This document shows, piece by piece, positions 45,872 to 57,640 of a DNA stretch of 64,000 nucleotides; position 1 is the first letter of the stretch; the number at the start of each line of letters is the position of its first letter. A program made the translations under genes and the position numbers. Under the pieces are notes generated by a model. The model ran no database searches. It worked only from the letters and a program-made list of their open reading frames with translations, and was not told where the DNA came from. The stretch lies in NCBI GenBank assembly GCA_000151295.1, contig GG745328.1:419516-483515 (forward strand), given 5' to 3'. The stretch is from Allomyces macrogynus ATCC 38327. Lineage: Eukaryota > Blastocladiomycota > Blastocladiomycetes > Blastocladiales > Blastocladiaceae.

Positions 45872-47200
45872 CTAGGATATTGGACATCGACAGAATGTTT
45901 TCTTGGTCTCTAGGATACCTACACTGAAAGCAATGTCATTCAACAAAAATGACCAGCAGCCAGCTCCTGCACTGATTCGTTTCGCCCATGTGTGATTACT
46001 TTGAGCCTGGCGACCCCTGAACGCAAATAGCCCGCACGCCAGCGCGCCACCACAAGCCAGCGACCAGCGTCCTCGTCGAGTTTGCACCTGTGAACGTCCA
46101 ACTCCGTCAGAGCCGGCGGGGGCGTCATGATCCACAACTCGGGATACACGTCCTGTGCCATGGGTCACTGGGAGCGAACCAACAACCGTGTAAAATTCGT
46201 TGTTTGACAAGTTGAGTGAGATGAGTGACAGGGACCACCACGTGCTGCGCAAGAGCTTGAGATCGCATGCAGTCAATTTGGTGTGCGTGAGAGCAAGATG
46301 CTTGAGTGTTGGCGGAAACGTGAACTGGTGGACAAAAACCAAGCCTGGAATCCACTTGGCGTCAAAGGCGCTCGTCAACGATAGAGCCACAAGCTTGCGC
46401 GGCAGCACGAGTGGACTGAAGTCATTTTGCAGCGAGCACGCTGAGAACACTTTCACGTGCAACTTGTGAAGTGATGGCGCATGGTCCAAAAAGTGGGTCA
46501 GCATGACCTTGAGCAGATCACATTCTGCCCAAAGTTGCAGCGAGAAAAGAAGTGACTGCGAAACTGGAGAACGTTTACCAGGAACTTGGCAGCGATCTTG
46601 GGATCGTTTTCACCCCAATCGCGCACATCGAGCTCAACGTCCTCGACGGGATCAGGCCACCTGACGTCAGAAACTGGGCCAGGCCAGACTGGTGGGGCCT
46701 CCTCGTTCATTGTATCGAGATTGAATGCCAACTTGAGGGACATCAGGGCCTGGAGTCGGCAGCGGCCGCGCGCACAGCAAGAGGATCGAGGACTCGCTTC
46801 ACGTCAATTGTCTGCACCAAACCACAATGGAACAGTTGCAGGCCCTTCATACTGGTGACCGCACGAGCCAACGCGTCAGCACTTGCTGATCCAATCCTGA
46901 AAACGTCATCGTCATCGCCATAATAATATTGGTTGCTCGGAACGATCTTGAGGCACAGTCGCGTAACGCTGCTAGAATGGCTGGTGCGAACAAACTTGCC
47001 GAGGAAATGGCGACTTGCAAGAGCGCTTTGCAGCCCGTCGTGATAAGAATCTACTCGCACAAGTATTCGAGCAAATCGCGTGGCAGCCGTTCAATCGGCG
47101 AGCGGGCTGCAGCTGGGTTGGCCAGAATCATGGCTGGATGGATGAGCTGGACGACGCAAAAAAACTCGAGCAGCAGCAAACAAATCCGGATATCGCGCCA
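45872..47200 (-). pseudogene. F-box/LRR family relic (locus F)
   Basis: Begins near 47130 with PIERLPRDLLEYLCE (F-box-like), shifts frame into DSYHDGLQSALASRHFLGKF and LARAVTSMKGLQLFHCGL, shifts again into MSLKLAFNLDTMNEE. A plausible 75-bp intron (donor ctg|gtaaac, acceptor ctcaag) leads to VMLTHFLDHAPSLHKLHV. LRR units LKHLALTHTKL, LISLNLSNNEF and, after another shift, ALTELDVHRCKLDE follow. At least three frame changes are needed beyond the intron, so the copy is broken. It lies right beside the ISL2EU-like element. Confidence 0.6.
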
Positions 47201-47610
47201 AGCGCTTGAACAATTTTGCTTCACAAATACTAGTCGTTTGCAACAAGTGGCGGCGCCCGCAATCGTCGATATTGCTTCGATTTGTGAGCGCGGGATTTGC
47301 GAAGGATGACTCCGCTTTGTTGAGAGATGCCCCGAGGCCCGATGTAATAATGATGTGACACGTTGACAGAAATTGTGATAAATACAATGCAAAACAGGAC
47401 CCACACACGTTGATGCTTCAAGACGTTCACGATTATGACGAAAAACACCTTCGCCCAAGCACCTGATGGAAACCAAATTCAAGCAAAATTGCATTACATC
47501 CAAACTGCGCGACGCTCGCCTATTGGCCGGGGTGCGCACACGGAAGCAAGCATCCGAGCCAGCACAAATCGGCACCACTGCCTAGCATCGTTCCCAACGG
47601 ACCGACCCGA

Positions 47611-49114
47611 TTACCACACGTACGGCACGATGCGATACGGCACGAGCGCGCAATACTTGTCCCAGTCCTTGCCGTACTTGGTCTTGCACTTGTGCTCGTC
47701 GCGGTAGAAGCGGTGCACAAGCAGCACGGCAAAATAGACCGGGTAGAAGTACGGGATCGGGTGTGTGAACCCGCACGGCAGCGACCAGGCGACCGACATG
47801 AGCCAGTCGCCAAAGTAGTTGATGTGGCGTGCGCGACCCCACCACCCACTGATCAGCAGCTTGGACCCAGCCGCCGTCTCCATGTACTGCAAGTGCTTGA
47901 CGCGCGGACCCGTCGGGTCCGATCGGAACGCGTCCTTTTCCGAGTTGGCCGACCGGAAGATGTAGTACCCGAGGGCGTTGAGCGCAAGCACGCCAAACAC
48001 GCCCAACCAACCAAGGTTGGTTGCGGGCATTTGCGACAGGTAACGCGCCTGCAGCGTGTAGGTAAAGGGCACCCACAGCAAATCGCCGGCAACGAGCATG
48101 TATCCGAACCCATCGGTCGTAATGTCCATGGTCGTCAGAACCTTGGACTCGTTGTAGAGCGCGTCGATCACGTAGATGCCTTGGAACATGACGACGAGCG
48201 CCATGGCGTCGGTCACGTAGCCGGCCGTCACGTACTGCTTGGTCAGGAACGCCACGTCGAGCAGGAGCCACCCAATGAGCCCAGGCCGCAGCTCGCAGAA
48301 TTGTTTGAGGTCAAAGTTGCCAATGCGCGGGTTGAGCTCGCGGCCAATGAAAAACTGTGTGTGGAATAAGTTGGCGATCAGTCGGCCTGTTCGAGCGTCA
48401 CGACCAGAGAGAGAACAAACATCATACGTCGTAGATCGGGTTCCCCGAGTTGCCACCAAGCGCGAGCAGCTTGGTGCCCTTGAACGACGCGAGGTAGAGG
48501 CCCAGCGACATGGCGTAAGTGAAGAGAATGGCGCTGAAAATGATCGACACGAAATTGTCGGCAATATAGAGCAGCAGGTCCGGGCCATGGAAGTTGACGA
48601 CGAGCAGCAGGCAAACGGCCGTGAAGACGAGCGTGTTGAACCCATTGATCTTGTAGAGCAGCGTCTGGCCATTGCGCAGGGGCGTGCCGCGCACCATATC
48701 GCCGGGCAGCAAACGGTACATGGCAACACACCACGCAAACCACCCGAGGTACGCGACAAGTGCTCCTGGGTCGAAGAGCGCCGACCATGCGACCCTTGGC
48801 TGCAAATGCGCGACGAGCGCAGTGGTCGACGACACCCACGAGGCGGCGGGGCATCCGTCGGGTGTGCACAGGACGTTGAGACCGAGCACGATCATGGGCA
48901 TGGTTACCGACAGAATAGTCGCGCCAATCGGGCCGGCGAATTCGTAGCTGTGTGTGCGCGGGTTTAGCTCGGGGACAGGCGATTTGACATCGCGCGTGGC
49001 AACGCGCGGCTGCGGGTCCGGCAACGGTGCGACAGCGCGATCGGCCGACGCGACGCGCTTGCGTGCCTGCGCACGCGTGTTGCGCGCGGGCGAGTCAAAG
49101 GCGGTCGTGGCCAT
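47611..49114 (-). CDS. ERG24: C-14 sterol reductase (ERG24/TM7SF2 family)
   Basis: ER membrane NADPH-dependent reductase that removes the C14=C15 double bond after lanosterol 14-demethylation in ergosterol synthesis. Exons 48428-49114 and 47611-48354 with a 73-bp intron (gtatga...cacag) give 476 residues. The signature C-terminal block is intact: LLISGWWGRARHINYFGDWL, MSVAWSLPCGF, IPYFYPVYFAVLLVHR and KYGKDWDKYC, ending VPYRIVPYVW. Several hydrophobic helices precede it. The N-terminal 60 residues are polar and basic (RNTRAQARKRVAS), which could echo the lamin-B-receptor type but contains no Tudor domain. The choice of ERG24 over ERG4 rests on my recollection of the signature block and is somewhat less sure than the family. 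Confidence 0.88.
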
Positions 49115-49950
49115 AACGGCAGTAATGTGGCGTTGATGCGTGGCAGTCCTTGTGGTCGATTCGCGTCGCAAGCTGGTGGAGAAGGGCACGGCGCGCGAGA
49201 CTATCCGGTGCTTGCGTCGGCGTTGAGTGCGGTCCAAGCGATCTGGCGGTCAATCGTCGTCCTCGTCGTGGTGGTGGTAATCGTCGTCGTAGTCGACGGT
49301 GAGCTGCCAAGAAAATTTTCCCGGGTTGGTGCGGTGATCGCCTCGGTCACGCCAGGTCACACGTCTCCCTGCCTGGTTGCCTCGCGCTCCAGCTCGAGCT
49401 CGTGAACGCCTTCTCGCTACGACAATCTCGAAAGCAACGATTGCCGACCGCGCCGACTTCAAGCATCACGCTCGTCTTGGATCAAGCTCGTGCCGTCTGC
49501 CAGATCCGACCCCTCGGTAACTATTTATCCGCGTCCTCCACGCTGCCGCCACTTGCGATCGACGATGGCGAGCCTCCACACCCCCAAGTACCACCATGAC
49601 TTGCGGCATTCCATGGCGACGATGCTATGCTGATAGCTCACCTCGAAACGGCTGGCGGATGTGAGGGGACGTTGGCCAGTCGTGGTGCTGCTGAGTGGTC
49701 GAGGTGAAGGGGAGCGTGGGTCTTCGCGGACACTTGATCGCGACAGAAGGAGCCATAACCCAACCAATCACCGTGACGTGCGCTCGTGCTTACCACGCCG
49801 CCCCCTCGATAAACGTGTATACGCGACGCACGCTCCATCCGCGCCCGATCGCCCTGTGCCACGCCATTTTGGCCGACCGCCATTCCCGCATTGGTCACGA
49901 CCAGTCTCCTCTGCTCCGAACCCCACCCCCGACCTATTCCCTCCTCCATC
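49115..49950. other. Divergent intergenic region
   Basis: 836 bp between ERG24 (minus) and the small membrane-protein gene (plus). Contains a GTC/GTG-rich stretch near 49256-49300. No supported gene. Confidence 0.55.
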
Positions 49951-50269
49951 ATGACCATGTTTACGAGCGTTCTCGGGTGGGCGTCGTTTGGCGTCGCTGC
50001 GCGCGGTCTCGCCAACGCTCTCGAGCGCAAGAACCCGCTGCAGGGTACGCCGCTCGCTCGCAGACTGTGATCAAGACCCCGCCCGTGCTTCTCTGATCAC
50101 TGCGTGCGCGATAGGTGCTGGTGGTCACGCTGCGGCCGCCTTGATCTTCGGCTCGTTTGGCTACTACATCTTCGGCGTGCAGCAGCGCCAAGAGGCCGAG
50201 TTGGAAAAGGTGCTGGCGAAGGTGCGCGAGAACAAGCGCGCGCAGCTCGCACAGGAGGCCGCCGAGTAA
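49951..50269 (+). CDS. Small single-pass membrane protein, possibly mitochondrial
   Basis: Exons 49951-50044 and 50115-50269 with a 70-bp intron (gtacgc...gatag) give 82 residues. The N-terminus MTMFTSVLGWASFGVAARGL is amphipathic. After KNPLQGAGG a hydrophobic helix follows (AAAALIFGSFGYYIFGV), then a charged helix rich in Glu, Lys and Arg to the end. The size and layout recall small accessory subunits of the respiratory chain or ATP synthase (for example subunit e-like proteins), but I found no decisive motif and leave it unnamed. The intron phase is consistent, so the gene itself is likely real. Confidence 0.7.
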
Positions 50270-50582
50270 GGTGCTATCTGGACCATCGTAGCGTCGAGGA
50301 AAATACATTGATTAGGATCCAGAATGCGCGTCCTTTCGCAATGATCGCCTTCAGTAGGACACGTGCCGGTTTGCACGCCGAGATCGATTCGGACCACCAG
50401 GGTCTCATCTCAACCTCGTCTGCCTCCCGCATGGCCTGCTGGCGGCATGTATGTGCAGCAGGATCAAGTTCGGAGCAGCAAGTCGATTCATGTTCAACGT
50501 TCCCCGCGACCATCAACTCATTTGGCAAAATCGCCATTTCGACAGCACCTTTCACGCCAACCTCCCGATCGTGCGCATCCTA
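50270..50582. other. Convergent 3' intergenic
   Basis: 313 bp between the small membrane protein and the AAA ATPase. Nothing recognised. Confidence 0.6.
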
Positions 50583-52874
50583 CTACATCACATACGCGTT
50601 CTTGCCCGTCATTTCCTCGCGCCCGACCGCCGTGATCGCAATCGTCTGCTCAATCAGGTCCTGCGTGAGCGGCGTCTCCATGTCCTCGGCCAGCGCCAAC
50701 GCGAGCCGCACGGCATTCTTAATCTGCCGCCCGTTCATGACCGTCTCGGCCAGCTTTTCGAAATCGAGTGCCGGGTCGACCTCGATCCCGCGCAAGTTGC
50801 CCACGAGGTTGCGCCACACTTGCGCGCGCGCGTCGGGCGCGAGATGGTCGTACCGCAACGCGACCGTGACGCGCGACTCGAACGCCGGGTCGAATTCGAG
50901 AACGCGGTTCGTGGCTAAGGATTCCGATTGTCGTTAGCGCTCTCCTCCACCTGCGCAATGGAACCGACCAACAAATACGGACTCAGGAACAGAATACCCG
51001 GGTGGTACTCGAGCAGCCGCAGCATCACGCACACCATAGCGTTCCGCGTCACGTCCGCGGCCGCCGTGCGTTTTTCCAAGAACACGTCGGCCTCGTCGAT
51101 AAGTGCGAGCGCGTTCCATCCGGCGCACAACTCGAGCACCGACCCCAGCCGGTCCTCCATTTCCTGCGGCGTCGTGCCGAGCTCGCCCATCGTCACGTAA
51201 TACAGCGGCCGGTGCAACAACTCGGCAATCGCTTCGGCCGTCAACGTCTTGCCGCACCCGGGAGGCCCGTGCAGCAAGAACACGGACCCGCCGGACTTGC
51301 CCTGAATCAAATCGTCAAACTGGGCTTTCCCCGTACCAAACTTTACGAGCGCGCGGATCAGCCGCTTGCGTTCGGGCGCGAGCACGAGTTTCGCAAACGC
51401 GTCGTCGTTGAACCGGATGGCGTGGACCGCATCCACCAAAACGTGGCCCCACGCCTTGGTCGCGAAACTGAACCCGACGAGCGCCGGCCAAATCATCGCG
51501 TGCAAGTTCTCGGGAACCACGCGGAACAACAGAATCCCTTGCCCAACGGGCGGCAACTCGCCGCGCGCAAGACTTGCGTCATTCGCAATCCGCTTGTACC
51601 GTGCAGAGGCACCCTGGATCGCGAGCGTCACCTCGTCGGCGCCCTGCGACGGGTAATGCCCCAGGAGCATTCCGCGCTCGCCATCAATCACGATCCGACC
51701 CGACGCGACCGACGGCACCATCGACCCGCCGCCGCGACTGGAAGGCCCGCGGTGCACGAAAAACGACCCGGGCGCGTACTCGACAAACGGGACGGCATTA
51801 CCCGCAAGAAGGTCGACGCACTTGGCGCCGCGGTCGTGCAGGTGCGTGTCGTTCTCGGCGACAGGTGTCGCGAGCCCGAGGTCCGCGAGCGCGCGCACTT
51901 TGGCGCCGGTCCATCCGGAATAGACTTCGTCGAACGAGACGAGCGAAAAGTAGCGGCCGAAACTGACAATGCACTCGAGGCGCATGTGGAAGCTCGTCTC
52001 GATCTTGAAGAGCGTGCGCTTTTCCTCGTACCTGGAAGTGGGTTGCGTTGACGCGCGATATGTCAGAGTAATGGTTCAACGCACACGCCACTGATTGAAG
52101 CAAAAGCGCGAGAGCGTACCACGAAGTGCGCACGAGGTACCCGGCCGCCACACCACCCCCTAGTGCCGTCGACCCGGCGACGAGTGTGCCCGGCTTGTAC
52201 AGCTCGCCGAGCCCATCAAACTCGACCGAACCCGCGGCGATCGCGGCACGGTGGCTCGCGAGCGACTCGGCAAAGTGCCCCTCGACCGACGCGACCAGCT
52301 CGTCGAGTCCCGGCACCGTCACAGGCGTCGTCGCGTCCGGCGGCTGGAACGCGAGTACCGAAAACAGGTCGATCGCGTGGTGCCGCGCATACCGCTTGCC
52401 CTCGTCCGCGTCGTCGTCAATCTGGAGCGACGCATTGTACTCGTTGAGCGTGAGCTGCGTGCCGCGCAGCTTGCCGAGCGCGTAGAGTAGTTGTTGCGGC
52501 GTGAGCTTGCGCGAGAGCGGAGCGCCGGGGATCAGCGCCTTGATGACGGGAAATAGCGGGATTTCGCCGGGTTGACGAAGGGCGGGGTCGGGCGTGGGTG
52601 CGATCTGGTACTCGAACGCGCGCGCGTTTCCGTCGAGAAGCACTTTGGCAAAGTACGCGTGGGTTGAAGCCTCGCTACCATCGGCAACGTCCATCAGGCC
52701 GATAACGCTGCGGCGCGAGGGGAGGGGCGGCGGCGGAGGCGGAGGGATCATCTTGCAGGTTGGTGAGCGATCGTCGATGGTGACACGGGCGGGTAGAAAG
52801 AGCGAGCAAGGGTTGATAGCGACGCGATCAATGGCCGAGAGAGCTCGATGCAGTGCGCTTGATGTGGAGCTCAT
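50583..52874 (-). CDS. AAA-type ATPase with large N-terminal region
   Basis: Exons 52120-52874, 50983-52031 and 50583-50914 (introns 88 and 68 bp) give 711 residues in phase. The C-terminal AAA module has Walker A LLHGPPGCGKTLTAEAIAE (about residue 500-520), Walker B NALALIDEADVFLEKR, sensor-1 region GILFLTTNRV completed by the second splice, and FDPAFESRVTVALRY with the arginine finger. The lid follows, ending TGKNAYVM. The N-terminal half, from KIETSFHMRLECIVSFG to YSGWTGAKV, resembles the DUF7025-type region found before AAA domains in a large group of filamentous-fungal ATPases of unknown role. A proline run (MIPPPPPPPLP) lies near residue 42. No targeting signal seen. Substrate unknown. 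Confidence 0.8.
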
Positions 52875-53780
52875 GCTTTTGAAGGCTGATCAGCTGTTTC
52901 GAGGACTATGGCACGCGTCTGTCTCCCAGTCCGCCTCTTTGGCCTGCCGCTTCTTGGCACAAATCGTTCACCTTCCAGCTTGAGCGTTTCCTTGCGACGA
53001 TCTCAACATTTACTTGGCCCGCCTTGGCACTAACCATCTCCCCATACATCATGCTTGGCAGCAGCCGTTTCTCCGGATAGTGTGCTTGGCAACATCCGTT
53101 TCCCCGGATGTCACATCTGCGGCCCAGATTACGACATATTGAGCAAGGCAGCAAACAACGACATGGCCTTGGCAAATTTAGGTTGAGCATTTTGAGTCCG
53201 GACGGAGAAATGGTGTGCGGCATGGGCACATTTCGTAGCCACAGGAACACCTTTCATACATACACAGCGAGCCATGACAACACATCCGAAACACCGCCAC
53301 GCCCGTGAGTGCAAGAGTACTACAAGCAGAATTTTTTTTTTTTGCGTGGAGATAACTGGCTGTGAATGCCAAAATTCGAGCAGGGCCTCCCGGTCAGTGC
53401 GGGTTCATTTCGGTCGACATTCTTCCGGCACTGCAGCTCTGACTCTGTTCCGTGCTTTCCTCATGCTGTGAAAAGAGAAGCGAGAATGTCATTCACATCT
53501 GTACCCAAGCTACATGACCCCGAGCAAACGTACGAAAACAAGGAGTTCCCTCAATGATCCTGGATAGACAAATTTGAGCAACTCCTGACGACCGCTGGTA
53601 CTTTCAACCACCATGATGGCTGCCTCCATGCGGCGGAAAGGAACGAGCGCGAGCGCGAGCAGCTTTTCAATCCGTATAGCCTTCTGCATGAGTTCATGCA
53701 ACATGATACCACCCCCCCCCCCCCACCACACACACACACAAGGCACGCCATGAACAATACGTCGATTGTGAGCGTGAACG
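52875..53780. other. Intergenic with simple repeats
   Basis: 906 bp without a supported gene. Contains an imperfect direct repeat of about 26 bp (gcttggcagcagccgtttct and gcttggcaacatccgtttcc, about 53052-53110), a short T run near 53330-53343, a C run at 53712-53724 and a CA repeat at 53727-53740. Confidence 0.6.
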
Positions 53781-55390
53781 TCAGCTTGCGCAATCCCGAG
53801 TGAAGACTTGCAAGAGCGTGACAAGGTTTTGAGTTGATTTGGACTGCTTCCAGGCAGAGCGGCAGAGATGCTGCACCAAGTCGAAAACTGCGCTCAGCTC
53901 TGCACTGTGCAGCTCAAGGTTACACAGCGTCTCAAACGGGAGCACGTCAATAACCGCGGCAAATCCCGCCTCGTCCGTCCGATACTCCTTCAACTGCAGT
54001 TCTGGCAGGTTCGGCACGCGGTCGCGCAGCTTCTCCCCCCATGCCGCACCGTTCCGGTTCTTGCCACCACGGGCAAACGTGAGTATCAGCTGGCGCACCC
54101 ACGGATGCAACAAGCGCGACATCGCGGCGACAAGTGCGGCATCGGCGCCGTGGATCCCATTCAGGCCGAGCATCTCGAGATTGGGCTTTGGCCGCCCGGC
54201 GAGCTGCTCAACCAGCTCCAGCGAGATGCGGCAGGCGAGCTTGAGCGACTTGATCGTGGCCGGCACGCGAGATGCGATGCTGACGGCGTCAGCCTTGCGC
54301 ATGATTGGCACGAGATGCGGCACTTCGACACAGGGCGGAACGACCAGGCTGGCCGTGACAAAGGCCGAATACTTGTGCAGCTCGAGGACGAGTGTCTTCA
54401 ACGTCGCTGGAATCGCAGTGAAAATCGGTCGGAAAATGTCGCGGTCGCCCCAAATTGGGTGGTCGGGATCGTCCATGTTTCTAACCGCGCAAGAACGTGA
54501 AGTAACCGCCAACTTGCGCAGGGGCAGAAATTGAGCGAGAGCTTGCGCTACCAGGGCGAGGTCGGTTGCATATTGTGCACACGTCCGCCCAAAAGACGCT
54601 CGAGCTGCGTCAACTTCGGGGCTCGAATTGACGATAGAGGCGGCACGAACATGCCAGCGCCATCGTGCTCGTAACAAAACGGGGGAGGAACGGCATCGCC
54701 CAACGTGGCCGTTTGCAACGGCGGAGCGAGCGACAGCATGGTCAGGTGCTGCCTCGGGGCATTGGCGAGCACCGACCACCAATTGAGAAGAATTCGGTCG
54801 CTCGCCGTCAACGTCAGGGAGCACAGCGATTTCAGCCGTTCGAGCGTTTCCGTGAGCAGTGCCTCATCGTCCAGCTCGTGCTCCAGCGGCACAAAAGCGC
54901 AGTCGGAAGCAAATTCAAATATTAGATCAAGTCGTGGCAAAAATCGACCCCAATCTCAATCAAGGAGATCCGCTGCGGCACTGCCCCCACCACCTTTACC
55001 GAAGTGTAACTCTCGACTGACAGCTCGAGATGGCCACAAAGCGCCTGGTACAGTACAGAGACTCGACAGTCAATGACATCATCGTTGTACGACGAGTCCA
55101 AGGTGTGGACAGCCAGGATCAGTGTTGCGCGCGGTGGACACTCGCCCATCACCAGGATCCAGCCGACTGGGCACTTGTCACTCCACACAACGGTAACGCC
55201 ATGCTTTTCTTCATGCACGCTGATGATCTGGTTGGTGCGCGACCAGAGTGCCAGCGCCATGGCCGGCGCGTACCAACGAGTACATGAGCGCGACGAGATC
55301 TTTGGTGTGGTCCTCGTGCGTCAAGACGAACTCGGCGATCCGGTCCTTGATGACGTCGGGTAAAGACTCCATGATCAAGAGGAATTGGCG
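53781..55390 (-). pseudogene. F-box/LRR family relic (locus G)
   Basis: The most complete copy in length. It starts about ATG 55372 with MESLPDVIKDRIAEFVL and DLVALMYS, an F-box. It then passes through LWSRTNQIISVHEEKHG, LPRLDLIFEFASDC, LKSLCSLTLTASDRIL, and a long open LRR stretch (54530 to 53781: PATLKTLVLEL, PATIKSLKLAC, LEMLGLNGIHG, LPELQLKEY, LCNLELHS). Frame changes lie near 55280, 54945 (within a T5 run) and 54580 (next to tttt/ggg). The first could be a 46-bp intron (ttg|gtacgc...accag). The other two cannot be introns. Either a pseudogene or a gene with homopolymer errors. Confidence 0.65.
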
Positions 55391-55529
55391 AAGCTCGCGG
55401 CCAGTTTTGTTGTCCACAGTCCGTCTCGGTGGTTTGTCGCGTTGAGATAGTTGAGCTTGAACGCTTGATGGTTGCAGCAAGTTACACTGGTTGGCTGGAA
55501 TCGCGACGTGACAGTTCCCAGCAAGTGTT

Positions 55530-57327
55530 CAGTTTGGAGAATGTGAGCGTAGGTAGTAATTTTCAATACCCGCCTCAACGCACTTCCCCAATTCCTCTTT
55601 TGAGAGCTTTGGCTTTGGGTCCAGCTTCTTGTCACGCGCAGACTGCGTGGTCAATTTGGCGGCCGCTCGCTGTCGCTGCTGTTGCGTCAACTTGTCCTTG
55701 CCCAGCTTTTGGCCCTTCCTGTGCTGGCGGCGGTTTATCGCTTTGCGTGACCCCTTGGGCGGTTGCACTCGGCGTCACATATTGCGTTGTACTTAGCAGA
55801 ACGACTTGGCTTGCGCCTCGTTATAGACAGGGGCTGATGTTTGCTCACCATTGCCTTGATTTTTGCAGTTCTTGCAAGCATGAGCGCTGCGTTACTTGCA
55901 GCTTGACCGACCTGGACCTTCTTGGTGACGCTCATTGTCATATTTTTGGTGGTTTTCATTGCGCCGATCCCTCCACTCTTGGTTGTGGAGCACTGGATGA
56001 TTCGGGTGTGAAATGGGCACCACATGCGGGATCAGAAATGGCGATGTTGGTCCTTGTCATGGGTTGCTCTGGTATACACTTTCACCCTCAGATGCATCAA
56101 TCAAGTTGTAGGGTGGCGTATTATCTGCCATGCGTGACCTTGGCACCTTGATCATGTCGAGTTCCACGTCTTCAGGCCACAACCGATCACCCTGCAGGAT
56201 CAATGGTTTGGGCCCACACTTGCTGTTCGACATGCCCTGGCTGCACTTGCTGCTGCAGCTGCGTCTCCTGCATGCCAGGCAAGGACACTTCGAAACAGTT
56301 GTAGCCCCCACTCAAATCTGTGAGCTTGGGGCCATGAGAGCGTTTTTGTCCAGATTCAGCCATGGGCGCGTCAGCAGCTTGGCTGCCAGAGTCACTTTCT
56401 GCAATCGAGTCGCCATCACTTGGCTCATATCCTTGCTGCTGGCCTTGGCCTTGGTGTTGCTGTGGCAAGAAATTTCGCCCATGTCCTCAAGTCACTTAAG
56501 CGGTTCCTCCTCCAGCTGGCTTGGCTCTTGCTGCTGCTGCTGCTGCTGCTGCTGCTTACTGATTTGCCGCTGTTGCCACCGCATGTGATCAAGTTTGTGC
56601 TGATTCTGGACAATCTTGGTGAAGACCACAGCCAGGAATTTCCGCTGCTTGTTGCATGGATTGGCGGCCCACGTGTCCTGGGCGAGTTGCTTGAAGTAGG
56701 CCTGGCAGGCAGCACTATTGGGATCGAGCGGCAGGTCTGGAAATGGCCCGATCCTGGCAAACAGTTCAGCAATTGCTTGTTGACACACATGGCTGACATA
56801 CTTGACTGCAGCCCCACGCGCTTAGCGATTGCAGTGCGGCTCGTTTGGGTCCAAGCTGTCCGTGAAAGGGTCATACCACTCCCAATTGAAGTCCTCGTTT
56901 TGTCCTGGTGCAATGATGCCTTGGCGGATCAGTGCAAGCTGCAAGTGACCAGCAAGAACTGTCATGACCTTGAAGCCCTAGAAAAGAGGAGATGAAAGTA
57001 TCAGCGCATGCTGGTTGATTTTTGAATTATATCACGCTCATTTATTATCAATTTTCGTACCTTGGTCATTTCATTCAAGTCCATGTTGACTCGATTGCGT
57101 TCTGGCACAGGCTCGTCTGGTGGGGCCTGTGTGGTCTCTCTAAACCCCTTGACCGTGTGATAAAGAAATAGCGGCGTGGCAAGCGCCGTGGCGGAGGAAA
57201 TGAACACGACAAGATCATTGATCCGCAAAAGCAAACGTGGAGTGCAGGGCCAGTCCACAATCAACTGCTGAAGGTGCAATGTTTTTGTACCAGCCACTGA
57301 AATCTTCCCTCCTTCATTGGATGCCAT
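55530..57327 (-). pseudogene. Decayed gene of unknown family with poly-Q
   Basis: Starts at ATG 57327 (MASNEGGKISVAGTKTL). Exon 1 57061-57327 has a short hydrophobic segment (DLVVFISSATALATPLFLY), an 83-bp intron follows (gtacga...ttctag), and exon 2 reads GFKVMTVLAGHLQLALIRQG. A TAA at 56822-56824 stops it after 140 residues. Beyond it the same frame stays open for about 100 codons (ELFARIGPFPDLPLDPNSAA, CNKQRKFLAVVFTKIVQNQ) and ends in a glutamine run from a CTG/CAG repeat near 56529-56555. Further Gln-rich, acidic and finally basic pieces (RRQHRKGQKLGKDK, LSKEELGKCVEAG) run to 55530 in shifting frames. I do not recognise the family. The layout suggests a repeat-encoded or lineage-specific protein that is now broken. 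Confidence 0.45.
56529..56555 (-). repeat. CAG/CTG trinucleotide repeat
   Basis: About nine CTG units on the plus strand, reading as poly-glutamine on the minus strand within the decayed gene. Confidence 0.9.
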
Positions 57328-57640
57328 GATCGCGCAAACGCGCCAGTTCCAGGCTGAATTTCAAAAATTCAGCAAGTTGGAGAGGTGAGAGGCGACCAGG
57401 AGAACTCGGCTCATCGGCGAGACTGCTGGTGCAGGTTGCTGGTGATGGTGGAGGAGACGGGTGGGGGATGGCCGCCCTTGTTATATGCATTGGCGCCCAG
57501 CCTGAGAGTAAATGAGCATGTAAAAGGCGGCATACAAGTCTCACTCTGATCCGGCCGCGTTGTTGCAAGACGAAGCTTCTCCATTCATCAACTTCGCGAG
57601 TGAACAGCTCTCTCTATCATGTATGACGCGCCCACAATCC
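57328..57640. other. Intergenic
   Basis: 313 bp upstream of the decayed gene and downstream of the ICT1-like gene. Nothing recognised. Confidence 0.6.

Noticed and set aside
51002..52051. 350-codon plus-strand frame over the AAA ATPase
   Set aside because: Antisense shadow; the minus strand shows Walker A, Walker B and arginine-finger motifs with in-phase introns.
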